Below, in pieces: positions 10,234 to 21,449 of a stretch of DNA of 64,000 nt (the first letter of the stretch is position 1; the number at the start of each line of letters is the position of its first letter). Source of the stretch: Ryuthela nishihirai (Eukaryota > Arthropoda > Arachnida > Araneae > Heptathelidae); NCBI GenBank assembly GCA_038380435.1, contig JAWZYU010000010.1:46658135-46722134 (forward strand), read 5' to 3'. Both the position numbers and the translations under genes were made by a program. The notes under the pieces were generated by a model. The model did not search any database, was not told where the DNA came from, and saw only the letters and a list, made by a program, of their open reading frames with translations.

Positions 10234-11455
10234 AAATTTTGGTGTGAGAATTTTGTTTACGAGGCCAAAGAACTAACCTTGATGGTTATTTGTGTGGTAT
10301 CAAGTGTGTTGGGTAAAGTATTCATTAGCGAAATGTAATTGTATGCAAATGTATGATAAAGTGACTGAAATCACTGAAAAATCACTAAAAATTCGGACCA
10401 AACATTACATATCTCAGTGGTTTCTGCGATGTTTCTCGCACTTTTACATTTGTTCTGCCATCTTATGCAACAAGGAAACTACTTGTAGACATGCACTCAT
10501 CGAAATGTATCTAAAAGTCATTCTCTTCAAAGGGTCACTTTAGACATCTTTGGTTGGTTGTGGAGGTCGCATTGAAGAATAAAAAATTTTAAGATGTAAA
10601 AGGTTCTTCGAATCTTGTCTACTTGCTAGCTACAGTTGCAAGGTTTCTATGTTCTTCTTATCTCTTAGAGATAGTTGTATGTTTTATGTCTGATATCGAT
10701 CACTCGAGAAAAGGCGGAATGAAAACTTAACAATTAATTCTGAATATAATATAGTTTAAAATGCTGGGTCTCGCAATCTATCTAGGCGAAGATTGATCAA
10801 TTAACTCTACCAGGCGTAGAGAACGCATAAACCATATGAATAGGCTCGTCAGTTTCCAAGGGAGAAATCCAACGTGAGTGTCAGAGTTATTCGGACTTAA
10901 ACAGCCTTAATTGCAGTACTCCACTCACGGGAGAACTTAACTTACAACTTCACTGTCTCGGAAATCCACTCATTCTCCTCTTCACTCTCACATCCTCATC
11001 ATCACCTCCACAAGACCACAAGACCCACTCAAGGCCCCTAGGATCAAACAGATTATCCTAGCACTTTGAACTAATCTGCAGTTCAATTCTTCTTGATTGC
11101 CCCAGACAGCCTCAACTCATTTGCTAACTCCCACCTTGACCATTATCGTCGTCGATGCGTATAGTGGACCGGAAGCCGATTATCTACGCCTCCAAGTTGC
11201 GACGCCTAGCTGTCTAGCCAAAGAATTGTGAGAGGTCACTTGTTTTCAATTGTAAGAATACAAATAAGAATATATCATTATGAATTATATATACACAGAT
11301 GGGGAAGAAAAGAATTGCCGAACCTGACAGCAATATGACAATTAAATTAGAGATATTAGGATTTAAGGTGATTAGAGATTTCCCGAACTAAAAAACATCC
11401 CTTCACTACAGACGCCGCCTTTAAATAAATATTTCATTTAATCATTATCGCTTTG
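10234..11455. other. Unassigned interval, possibly LTR-like
   Basis: No coding signal. The 10740-11420 part is less AT-rich than its surroundings, and contains short poly-A-signal-like AATAAA/AATAAG stretches near 11260. It has the look of a solo LTR or an element end, but I cannot find a matching second copy or a target duplication. Confidence 0.25.
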
Positions 11456-11462
11456 GGTAATA

Positions 11463-11643
11463 TAGACCGAGTTGGCTTTGCATTAGCAAAACCTACCTAA
11501 TGCCTCGTGGGGCCCACCTTTTGCCTGTAATACAGCCCGTACACGTTGGGGCATGGACTCCACAAGGTGTTGCCAGGTGTCCTTGGTAGTGCTATCCATG
11601 CATTCCACAATGCGTCCTGTAATACCTGCACAATGCCAGATGG
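11463..11643 (-). pseudogene. Tc1 transposase relic, C-terminal part
   Basis: Read on the minus strand this ends DTWQHLVESMPQRVRAVLQ then AKGGP, the usual C-terminus of Tc1-type transposases (HLVESMPRRV...ARGGPT). The catalytic part of the same protein lies at 13407-13601, beyond the foldback element that splits it. Confidence 0.75.
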
Positions 11644-11651
11644 GGTACTAC

Positions 11652-11850
11652 ATCAATTCATCGCACGTCAATTTATCGCGCTCAATTCATCACAATTTCA
11701 GTTCATCGCGACGCCAATTCGTCGCGACGGCAATTCATTGCAGCGTCAATTCGTCGCAACGTTACGGCAATTCACCGCAATGATTTTACGGCAATTCACA
11801 GCAGAGCAATTCATCGCAACGTTAATTCATCACAGCGTCAATTCATTGAA
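11652..11850 (+). repeat. Left array of 16-bp motif
   Basis: About 12 imperfect units of CAATTCATCGCAACGT type. Most have a 16-bp period, and two units are lengthened by a ttacgg insertion (11761-11800). The arrangement is mirrored in inverted orientation at 13330-13397. Confidence 0.88.
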
Positions 11851-12364
11851 GTATTAGACATATGATTTTATTCATTTTCTACATCTTTGCACAAATGAAT
11901 TACTTAAAGACAATAATTTAGACTTTGAAAGATTAAACATGCATCAAAAGAATTTACCTCTGAAATTAATTGAAACTTGGATAACAGGTATTGTTTCAAA
12001 CCATTCAATAAAAGATGCATTTTAAAACTTTGCGTAATGATTATTTCAATATTAGGCAAATATTAATGATATTTATGAATATAATTTGTTGTTAAATATT
12101 CCAGCTTGCGTGTCTCTTTAAATACCGAATGAGTATTGTCGGAAATCGAGATTTAAAGAATTGCATATTATCTATAATTTATCATCAGTCATATTTTTCC
12201 ATTGAATACATGAAGTTATAGAGCTTAGAAGTTATATTCCCATTGACATAACATGGTAATTCTCTATTTCGGTAGGGCAATTTTGGGGACCTATTTTGCA
12301 GGTTGACTTATTGTTACGTGAAGTAACTACAATTCATATATTTTTTGCCGCACCTTTATAATAT

Positions 12365-12558
12365 AGGGTTATGTTGTTTTACCTCTGAGCGACCCCCTGG
12401 GCAGCTGTTAGGAGACAGATTGAAGCCTCTCATCAAGGCTATCTACCATGTTCTTTAAAATGCACTGAGTATGGCTTTGCTGCACATGAAGCCACGTCTT
12501 AATGTCCATTCCGATGGTGGCGGCCTTTCCAAGCTCATTGGTGTCCGCTTTCTGACAG
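12365..12558 (-). mobile_element. SINE A copy 4, truncated, inside the foldback loop
   Basis: The tail (GTTGTTTTACCTCTGAGCG) and part of the body (CAGCTGTTAGGAGACAGA, GGCGGCCTTTCCAAGC) are present. The tRNA-like head is missing and an internal deletion joins the tail to the CCCCTGGGCAGCTG block. Confidence 0.82.
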
Positions 12559-13329
12559 AAGCCGGTTTATTAATACCTATCCAACCCAAAATGAATTTTT
12601 AATTTATCTCCAAAAACAAACTATTATCTTTTAAAACAAATAAATTGCATCTCCCATTTTTCCCTAAGGTAAGGGTTAAAAATCATCAATTGAGTTTCGA
12701 ACAATTTACTTAGAACAGCCCTGGGCAAATTACGACCAGCCATTTCCTTTTGTACGGCCCCAGAGCTACTGATGACAAATTAATTTAAAAAAGAGGGAAG
12801 GAACGCATATAGGACAAGTAAGTCCAATTTCGATGAAGCAAATTCTCATTAAAATAATTAATTTTAATAAAATTATATGGTTTGTTTCTTTTCACACTCA
12901 TTATACATATGTTGTTGATTATATATTTCTTTGGTAGTCTCTAACTTCTAAAATATGCAATTAAGAGAAAAATGTAATTGATGATAAATTAAAGATCATA
13001 ATCAAATCTATTTAAATATCGTTTTTCTATAATATTCGTTCAGTATTTAAAGAGGCACGGAAGCTGAAATATTTAACAATAAATTATTTTTATAAATATC
13101 ATTAATGATTCTGTAATGATTATTTCAATATTAGGCAAACCTTTAAAGTGCACATTTTATTAAATGGTTTGAAACAATCCTCGTTATGCTAGTTTTTATT
13201 AATTTCTGAAATAAATTCTTCTGATGCATGTTTAACCTTTTAAAGTTTAAATTGCTGTCTCTAGAGTTCATTTGAACAATCTACAGATGCAGAAATTCAA
13301 TAAAACCACATGTATAATACCTCAATGAA

Positions 13330-13397
13330 TAAATGCTGCGATGAATGATATTGTGATGAATTGACGCTGCGATGAACTGACGTTGTGATGAATTGAC
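13330..13397 (-). repeat. Right array of 16-bp motif
   Basis: About five units of GCTGCGATGAATTGAC type with a 16-bp period, in inverted orientation relative to 11652-11850. The array ends abruptly where Tc1 coding text resumes. Confidence 0.85.
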
Positions 13398-13406
13398 AGG
13401 AAGAAG

Positions 13407-13601
13407 TCAGGTGGAGAGTCGGAGCATCAAATCATCTTTTTTCAGTAGTTCCCAAGCGTGCTGAATTGGGTTGAGATCTGAGTTGGACGGCCATGGGAAG
13501 ACAGAGAAATCATTGTCATGTTCCTGAAACCATTGTGCAACCTGCCGGGTGGCATGGTGCGTTATATATCCGCCAGGACTGTTTGGATATGCTCTCTTCA
13601 T
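13407..13601 (-). pseudogene. Tc1 transposase relic, catalytic part
   Basis: Minus strand reads HATRQVAQWFQEHDNDFSVF, then PWPSNSDLNPIQHAWELLKK. This corresponds to the second D to final E region of Tc1 transposases (NAPCHxA...WPxNSPDLNPIEHLW). The DN before APCH is lost, the P of SPD is deleted and the catalytic E is Q. It is therefore dead, and is separated from its C-terminus by the foldback element. Confidence 0.8.
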
Positions 13602-14232
13602 AAAGGATTGTAATCAATGGCGTCTCATCCAGTGGTGCAGGTGGCGCAGTTGCACCATGGCCCTGAACTTAGGGGGGCCCAAAAATAAAAGCAAGAAAGT
13701 TTACCTGTCAGTTTTCATAGATGGAAAAATATTCGCAAAAGGAAAAGAAGAATTTTACATTTCCACTGTACAAAAGAAATAGTGATGATCGATTAAGCAC
13801 CGCAGGTGATGTCCAGAAAATAAGATTTTAAAAGAGTTAGATATTTTTTCACAGTTTGTGAATGAAAATATTATTTTTATGTCCACGTCTATAAGATATT
13901 GCTACTCTCCACCTCCTAAGTACCTTCCCATTCTCTTAATCCGTGGGTGGTGTTTGCTGTCAGTTTTGACGATTGCAAAGCTTAATCCTTTTATGACGAG
14001 TGGACTGCTTTATCTGCAAGTTAAAAAGCGAAGTCAACTGTTCAGCTAAAGTTCTGAAACCGGTGGTGGACGTTGCTCTATCCTGGAGCTGTGTAACTTT
14101 CCACTCAGGGTCATGATGGAAGTCATCAGAGCGAAACGCAACGTGTTTCTATCAGCACGATCTTTGATTTCCACGTAAAAATCTGTTTTGAAAGAAATGT
14201 TGGGGAAAGTAGCCAGATACGCTAACCACCAG

Positions 14233-14472
14233 CCCATACCTGTCTAGTGGCTAATGTATCCGATTACTATATGGAAGGCATATCTCTATTATTATATGGC
14301 ATTATATCTATTATTATATGGCATTTTGTCTGATTATTATATGGCAGGCATGTCTATCTGATTACTATATGACTCGCATGTGTTTGTATGTTGTATGAGA
14401 AACCAGAACCTACCCAATATAGCTTCTAGCTTATCTCTGTCCTTTGTGTAAGGAGTACCTTCTTCCTTTTTT
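14233..14472 (+). mobile_element. SINE C copy 1, with internal tandem expansion
   Basis: The head has a tRNA-like A box (CCTGTCTAGTGGCTAATG). The body ends GTATGTTGTATGAGAAACC, then TCTCTGTCCTTTGTGTAAGG and CTTCTTCC. Between head and body, CTGATTATTATATGGC-like units are repeated about four to five times (14255-14370), which the other two copies (53982-54133, 61205-61314) lack. Confidence 0.78.
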
Positions 14473-14479
14473 AAAATTT

Positions 14480-15220
14480 TTAATTAAAAAATTAATAATT
14501 CATAATTAATTAAATAATTATAAAGAAGGGGAGAGTTACAATTTAATTCCTTCAATGCAAAATGATATTATTCAAATGCTATCGAGTAATGTCAAGCATG
14601 AAATTTGTGACAAAAAATAGTCATTTTCCCCCATTTTTTCTCACAGCCGCTGGACATTACCAAAAGAGATCAATTAAGCTTAGTAATTCGGCCTACAACC
14701 AAGACAAACGCAAAGTCCAGAAAATATCCATAAGATATCTAAGATGAGCACTGGCTATCAGTTTGCCATCTTAGATTTCTTATGGATCAAAACCTTCCCA
14801 ATTGCTGCACATACTGCATTAGAACGCTTGGAGGAATTGAGGAATGTTAATGCAGATGTTCATATACAATAATCTTTGTTTAATGAGTCAGTAAACATTT
14901 CCAAGAACTTTAATTTTTTCATATACTAAAAGTTTCGTTCTTCATTATAGATTTTATAGTATTTATGTTTAAGAATACCAAAATTATATCAGTACTTATT
15001 AAGGTAAAGGAGCGAATACATTTTTAACTCACATGCGAGTTGTGACCTGCGACATTCTCAATGTTAAATAGGCTAAATTCTATGAAATTGTTTTATTATT
15101 CGTTACAGATTCAGATCAGAATCTTTGCAAATCTAGCAAGGATTAAATCACCATTGCACGTTTGCATAATTCAATTATATATAGAAAAGTGACTTTAAGA
15201 ATCCATAGAGAAATGTACCA
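14480..15220. other. Unassigned interval
   Basis: AT-rich. I see nothing supportable; the open frame at 14562-14747 has no family resemblance. Confidence 0.4.
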
Positions 15221-15224
15221 GTGT

Positions 15225-16100
15225 CAAAGCTCATGATGATACATTCTTGGTTGTATTTGGTCGGCGATGATAGGAAGATAGGAGGGAGGTCCCGTCGAGC
15301 CGTTGATTCACCGTAATCTGTGGACCCAGGGCATGCTATGAAAACAGTCCCCAAATCATAACGCCATTACCTCCAACCTGCCAAACACCGACAGTGTATC
15401 GCAGTGCCATGGCCTCTTGTTGCTTTCTGCAAATGCAAACATGCCCATCAGGCTGAGGAGTTTAGAAATGGGATTCATCTGATCAATAGGCAGTTTTCTA
15501 CATGACAGTAATCCAATGTTGGTGCTAATGTGCCCATACAAGGCAGTATTTCTTGTGTCTTGCAGTGAGCATAGGCATCTGTGACAGCCATCAGCTATCA
15601 TAACACATAGGAGCTAATGTCCAGCACATTGTCCATTTGGATATTGGTCTTGCCATTCCAATATTGTACTGGGTGGTTAACTGGAATACTGTGCTGTGTC
15701 ACTGATGTATTGCTAGACAGGACAAACATTGCTCACCATAGCTGTCGACCACACATGGCTGTCCCGTATGTGACGTTTGGCTGGTTGTTCATTTGCTGTT
15801 GAGCCAATCATGGTAGACTCGTGCCATCACAGAACAGGAACAGTTCACCATGGCTACTATTGTTGAGAAACTGGCACCTGAACATCGTGCGCTTACAATC
15901 ATAACTTCAATGTTGTAAAGATCACAATGGACACCCATTCTTCTTAGAAGTAATGCAATAACCGATTGACACGTGTGCACTCTAGAACCATATATCAGCC
16001 TTTCCAGATCTTGAGTCATCACCAGCCCCACAGATTGGTCCATTCCTACACAAGGGGTATTTCTAATGCAAAGCAAACTCAGTGTAAAATGAGGTGGCCA
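15225..16100 (-). pseudogene. Tc1-type transposon relic, heavily decayed
   Basis: Minus strand reads VGGNGVMIWGLFS, then HALGPQITVNQRLDGTSLLS around 15260-15380. This fits the GGGGVMVWGxFSxHxLGPL region just before the second catalytic D in Tc1 transposases. Upstream and downstream text is broken by stops and frameshifts, and I cannot place the catalytic residues. The N-terminal boundary near 16100 is a guess. Confidence 0.55.
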
Positions 16101-16199
16101 AAAAATGAGGATCTTAAAATGAAAAGGCACTATGTATTTCAAGAGCACTATGTATTTCGCATCTATAACCACAAACTAGGTGTCGATGCAATGACGTGA

Positions 16200-17035
16200 A
16201 TCAAATAAAGCTAATCGTTTAACTATGCCTACTTTGTGGCTACGGTTTTCACTTCAGAGTAAGATTAATATTGTGAGCTATGAAACAATGTACCAAGCTA
16301 TGTCATTTTATTTATTTTCAATTTCGAATCAGACCTACAAGGTTATTAGCTTATTTGCAGGTTATAACAAAACAAACGACCTTGCTATCCCAGCAGTAGC
16401 GTGATTAAGGGTGAGTGGGTGGGTGGTAAGTGGGACAATCATCCTGGGAACCAAGTTTAGGGTGGCTAAATAGTCTTTAAAAAACAAAATTTCAGGAACT
16501 TTTGCATTTTTGGGATTTTGCAATATCTTTCCCTTTTGCTGGCCTCAGTTCAGAGGGTCTCTCCCTGAGCGGCAAATTACCTTGTTACACAACTGCATCC
16601 CAGGACTCAAACATGAACCCCAGTAGCTGCAGTGTCACCATGAACTAATGTGATATCAGTGGCGACATTTTGGCAAATTATACATATGCAACTGAATGCC
16701 ATTTACTAGCAGAGCATGAATGGAAACTGGGGAGAGTTAGAGATTGAGCAGTTAATGCTTTGACAGTTTCCAAAGATCATAGGACATAGATCTAAGAATG
16801 GTTGTCAATCACTTATAGTCTGTGAGAATCATCAAAATGCAAATGCATAGTCTCAAAATCACCCCAAGCTATCTTTCTAGTATTAATTTAATATGCATCA
16901 TCTTTAGCTAAACAATTATATTTAGTAATCGATCAGCCGGTAGTGCTACAAGTTCTTTATCTGATATTATCAGATCCGAACAGTATCCGTCCAGGTACTT
17001 GTCTCCATTAATCCAAAGCCACCTCGACTAGACTC
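16200..17035. other. Unassigned interval
   Basis: No gene seen. The minus strand near 16590-16610 has a weak B-box-like GTTTGAGTCCTGG, possibly an old SINE, but no body or tail can be matched. Confidence 0.35.
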
Positions 17036-17040
17036 TTCGG

Positions 17041-17450
17041 GGCGGAGGGGGAGGGTTGCTGCTCAGTTGGTGGCGCGCTAGACTCGTAATCTGCAGTTAC
17101 CAGGTTTGAGTCCCAGCTGAAACATGTTGAGATTTATATCCGCAAAACTCCTGTTCTACCCACAGTCAGTAGAGGACACCGATGGGCTTGGAAAGGCCAC
17201 CGTCCATTGGATGGGACGTTAAGCCGTGGCTATGTGTTTTGGAGAGCTATGCTTTGTGCATGTTAAAGAACACACTGGATAGCCTTGATGGGAGACTACC
17301 ATCCAACAGCTGTTCCAGTGAGTCGCCTCCTAAAACCTTCACTGAGCCTTCATGGTTCTTGCGATCTGGCCATTTAGCCCATTGTGTGCAAAAAAGTGCC
17401 AGAGGTAAAAACGAAAAAAACCAGAGAGTAAAACAACCCAACCCAGCTTG
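17041..17450 (+). mobile_element. SINE A copy 5, full length
   Basis: The plus-strand head GCTGCTCAGTTGGTGGCGCG keeps most of the A box. The B box is GGTTTGAGTCCC. The body has GGATGGGACGTTAAGCC and GTTAAAGAACACAC. The tail region has a partial duplication of the end (CAGAGGTAAAAACG, then CAGAGAGTAAAACAACCC). Confidence 0.88.
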
Positions 17451-17672
17451 TTCTAGGTGGCCTTGACTAATCCCAGTTACCATTGGTGAGAAAGAAGATA
17501 CTGAGGAGCTCGGAAATTCTGAAAAGACATTGTAGTCAGAAAGGTATACTCACAATCCCCAGCATAGAGAGATGCCAGCATTTATTGTGATAAGTTGTGC
17601 CTTGAGTTAGTGAAACAGGTAGATGGAATTTAGTTGTTGGGGAGCTCAGAGAGTGTGAGTAACAGCAGAAAT

Positions 17673-17775
17673 CCCTCAACTTGAAACCTCACCAGATGTT
17701 CCCCTCAACTTGAAACCTCACCAGATGTTCCCCTCAACTTGAAACCTCACCAGATGTTCTCCTCAACTTGAAACA
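17673..17775 (+). repeat. 29-bp tandem repeat
   Basis: Three nearly identical 29-bp units (CTCAACTTGAAACCTCACCA then GATGTTCCC) plus a partial fourth. Unit starts are at 17675, 17704, 17733 and 17762. The near-perfect identity points to recent expansion. Confidence 0.92.
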
Positions 17776-17789
17776 AGAACATTTCTTAA

Positions 17790-19430
17790 GTACCACTTCC
17801 CCTATCAGAAGGTGAAAGATCTTAGGTAGTAAGAGAATTCCAAGAAATCACACACTACTGGAGGACATCGTGAGAACCAAATGATTAAAGTTAGAGACAA
17901 AAATGTGCAAAACATGTATCAAGCCATACATGTGTGACTTGTACTCTACCTGCACGAAAGCTTCGGGAGAATTCATTGATTTTCTTTATAGGAGGGTTGA
18001 GGATTTAAATAGCGAGAAGTATAGCTAACTAGTAAATTTTTGACAGGATTATTTGACCTTTTCTTTGAATTAATCTAACACTTGAAAAGATTCTTGAGAG
18101 TAATTAAATTTATCGGCTTTAAATCTTATTTGTCGATCGTATTATTAACGATGATGAATGCAGACCATGGCTAACATTCTATCTTATGGAAAGAATTTTG
18201 AAAAAGATAAGATTTTGTTGTTTAAAAAATAGTCAAGATTATTTTCAAATTTGAAAGGCTCTTTTCTTAATCTTCAATAAAAGCCACATTCGCCTACTTT
18301 TATCATCGAAACAACAAAAATTATATATATATATATTTCTTATTCTGTGTAATATTTTCTTTAAACGTTTATTGCTCTCTAGATCTTTGCCACCTGCTTT
18401 TCGCGCCAGATATAAAACCTTAAATTCTTCAAAGAAGAATGCACCTGTGAATCACTTATGGCTTAAAATAAAGTGTCAAATGTTTCTTGTAAGTGTCTAG
18501 ACATTAAGCAACAAAGTAGTCTTATCAGCATTTAGTACCTACCCAAAGACTCGACACCAATCCTTCTAATCTGCACGTGGGAGGCCTTTATTATTCGAAG
18601 ATATAACGTTCCCATTCTGAGATAAGTTTATCTTTTCGACAGATTGATCACCTGCTGTCGTATCGTAGTTTCAAATGTAGAATACGCAACCGGTAACTAG
18701 GGATGATATTCAAGTGAAAGTAATTGTATCTGACAAGTACTTTCGCTGAAATTTTTAAACTGTTTAATCCCAAAATTCAGAGTCATCAAAATCAAACTGC
18801 GTCACTTTGGAGGCCTACAATTAATGTTCGCACAGAGCTGAAATTTGCAATGGAAAATAATTAGGCAAAACGGAATGGAATGACATGAAAAAAAATATAC
18901 ATATAACTTTAGAAACCATTCGATCTTATTCTTTACGCTGGACAAATCTGAGATGTTGAAAAGTTAGAAAATTAGATCTCCAGATTGAAAATATCCATCT
19001 CCTCTAACTCCTATATACCGAATCTTTATGCTGTCTTCTGCTAATAGCATTGTACCCCTAAAATGCCATTGCATATTCACAGGAGGCTATATGTTATTCT
19101 TATAGTATAATGTGTAAATTTCTATTTCTTTAGTAAAATAAGTAATTTCACTTTGAAAACATTCATGTGCAGAAAGGTGATAACCAGTCTTTGCTCAATA
19201 AAGCGTTTTTGCTTTCAAAGTTGTTAAAATTAAACTGTGTTACTTTGGAGACCCGTGAATAAAGAAATGTTGGTCGCATGAGTTAAAATTTGGAATGGAC
19301 AATAATCAAGCAATGCTGAATGCAAAGGCAGCAAGAAAAAAAATGTAGTACCAAAAAGAGTCACCAGGGGGAGCATAGTGTTGTGGTAAGTAGCTACACA
19401 AAGGGTACTCGTGTAAGATGCTGATGTGTA
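17790..19430. other. Unassigned interval
   Basis: AT-rich, with a TA microsatellite at about 18321-18335. No exon, SINE or transposon end is recognised. Confidence 0.4.
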
Positions 19431-19439
19431 TCAAACTAT

Positions 19440-20436
19440 TCAATGTGATGACCATCTATGTCAACAACAAACTCTATTCGTAGAATTCTGTTCTTAATTG
19501 TCACTGGGAATATGCCTCTTGAGATGTTCGAAACATACCTTGTTTTGATGTCCTTTATGTCTGCAATGTTGAAAGTGTCCCACATACAGGTCTTTCAAAT
19601 ACCCCCACTAACAAAATTCACATGGATTGAGGTCAGGCGAGTGAAATATTCATGTATTTTGCAACAGAGAAGTATTTATGTGGACATCAGAAAACGTGTG
19701 GGAAATCAGCTGTATCACTGGTTGAGCAATATGCAGTGGTAGGTGCCCTATCCTGCATAAAAACTGCTATTCCAAGCAATCTCTAGTTTGAAGATTGTGA
19801 TAACATGTTGACTTCTGAGTTCATGGTACAAGTTATGAGATCATGTGCTTGGACTTCCTCGAAGGAGAAGGGCCCTTAAAATGAAGATAGCAGTGAAACT
19901 TCACCATGCAGTAACAAATGGGAAATACAGCGAAATTTCATCAATATTTCATGTATTCCCCATATTCATTCTGTATATTCACCATTTCCAATGATTCGAG
20001 ATGTTGACAATACCATTCAGCTGGAAGTGCAACTCGTCACTCCACAAAATGTTCCATGACCAATTGTTGTCCATTTCCATCCTTGAAGAGCAAATTCCAG
20101 ACATTGCTAAGGATCACTTGGAGTCAGATGTCGTATCATGTGCAGTTTGTATAAGAACCAGTGCAGCACACTTCGTAAAACCTTATGGGTGTCTACCATG
20201 CAATATATGGGTGTGTTGCAACCCCTCAAACACTAGTGAACTAATGACAATGACCTGCTTCACTATCAGTTATTGGCACAACGATCTCATCAATCACGTC
20301 TTCAGAACTGTTCGTGTTCATCTGCTTAGAAACTATCCGTCTCCTCCAACTTCTGAATCACATTGCATAACCCATTTTTGAGTAGAAGTCCATTTCTCAA
20401 TCTTTTCAGTTCGTGATATTGGTGAGGAGTAGCCAT
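19440..20436 (-). pseudogene. Mariner-type transposase relic
   Basis: The minus strand begins MATPHQYHELKRLRNGLLLK at 20436, matching the usual MATPHQKAQCVLW-type start. QKLEETDSF follows. Further on it reads WNILWSDELHFQLNGIVN, the first catalytic D block (normally SDEAxFxLxGxVN). Then come NIDEISLYFPFVTAW and SFTAIFILRALLL, which parallel the NxxEVxRDSPxVxVWCGL region. Near 19470 ISRGIFPVTIKNRILRIEF resembles the family's C-terminal helix. Many stops and frameshifts are present. No inverted repeats were found at the ends. Confidence 0.65.
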
Positions 20437-20479
20437 GTTATTCCTATTATTTTTGATAATAGAGTTTAACCATCAAAGC

Positions 20480-21290
20480 AAACTTTAGTTCAGGTCTCAT
20501 GATGACTTTTTACTTTCATTCTGTTATCTCTTACAGTGTGGGCCACGAAATAAAAACACATTTGTTTGTGTTTTAATTTCTCAAAATTTCAATTTTACTA
20601 AATCTGATTGAGTAGTATTATTTTCCGACACTTGGACTCTTAGGAAATAGAACGGAAAACATGTTTAACCTGCTCTACTTTGAAATCATTCACGGATGGT
20701 AACAACTCTGTGACAAAAATCCTCATTAATGGAATTCCACAGTTTCATTATTCTTTCTTTGAGTTCCAATATATCTTGTGGCCAATACAAAAAGACTGTT
20801 TTTCGATAATTCTCATAAAGATTAATAACATGAGTAAAAGTCGGGGCTGCAAGGTGGCCATGGACTGGTGCACTTAAGAAAATCTAGCCGAGATTGTACT
20901 GCCCTGAAATGTATTATGAAAAAAATCCGAGATAATTCTGTAAGTGCAGAATGTCATCTCAACTTTCGTAAACCACTATGCTTTCGCATTTAAATACTAT
21001 GTCCCAAACAAGTCAAAAAGTAATTTTTCAGCACGTTGAGATATCGTACTGATTCACGATCTCTGAAAAGAATACGGGACTAGTAGTCCATGACTCGAGA
21101 GAGTACACCACAGTGTAATCGTTTCACAATGAAGTGGTACTTCCTGCAATTGATGAGCGTGGCCCATTGCCCAAAATCCGAAATTTTGTTTGTTCACGAC
21201 GCGGTTCAAATAAACATATGCTTCATCCCTACTTAAGTTTATTTATAGCTATGACACTTGTTATGCAAAATTTCTATATTCTCTCTCAGT
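20480..21290. other. Unassigned interval
   Basis: AT-rich. No supportable gene or repeat. Confidence 0.4.
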
Positions 21291-21310
21291 TAATCTAAGC
21301 TGAGCAAATT

Positions 21311-21387
21311 CAAAAGGACAGTGTTTACGCCTGTCTGCTGTATTAATTTTTTTAATTTAGCAGACAGGCGTAAACACTGTCCTTTTG
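21311..21387. repeat. Perfect 29-bp inverted repeat with 19-bp AT loop
   Basis: Left arm 21311-21339 (CAAAAGGACAGTGTTTACGC then CTGTCTGCT) and right arm 21359-21387 are exact reverse complements over 29 bases. The loop is 19 bp of A/T-rich sequence. Beside the right arm, TCCTTCTGAACAATCTGAAT occurs twice, 35 bp apart (21388 and 21423). It could be a small MITE, a template-switch product or a hairpin RNA locus. Confidence 0.93.
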
Positions 21388-21449
21388 TCCTTCTGAACAA
21401 TCTGAATTGGTGAAAATGATTGTCCTTCTGAACAATCTGAATTTTGTAG

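Larger units (their letters stand above)
11652..13397. mobile_element. Compound foldback element with inverted 16-bp tandem arrays
   Basis: A 1.75 kb element organised as a giant inverted repeat. The left tip (11652-11850) is about 12 units of a 16-bp motif, consensus GTCAATTCATCGCAAC. The right tip (13330-13397) holds about five units of the reverse complement. Inside the tips, left arm 11850-12256 and right arm 12938-13330 are inverted copies; for example ATTAAACATGCATCAAAAGA on the left pairs with the block around TCTTCTGATGCATGTTTAAC on the right. Both arms contain about half of the family F MITE (AAAGATCATAATC, TTCAGTATTTAAAG). The loop (12257-12937) carries a SINE A fragment. This resembles Foldback and Galileo elements of Drosophila in architecture, which is analogy rather than sequence homology. 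It interrupts a Tc1 relic; GCCAGATGG (11635) and GTCAGGTGG (13406) may be a decayed target duplication. Confidence 0.82.

Noticed and set aside
10740..11420. Solo LTR
   Set aside because: No second copy, no target duplication and no primer-binding site could be found; left as unassigned.
13630..13770. CAGTGGTGCAGGTGGCGCAG as a hAT end
   Set aside because: A possible partner CCACTG at 13764 exists but the flanking 8-mers do not match.
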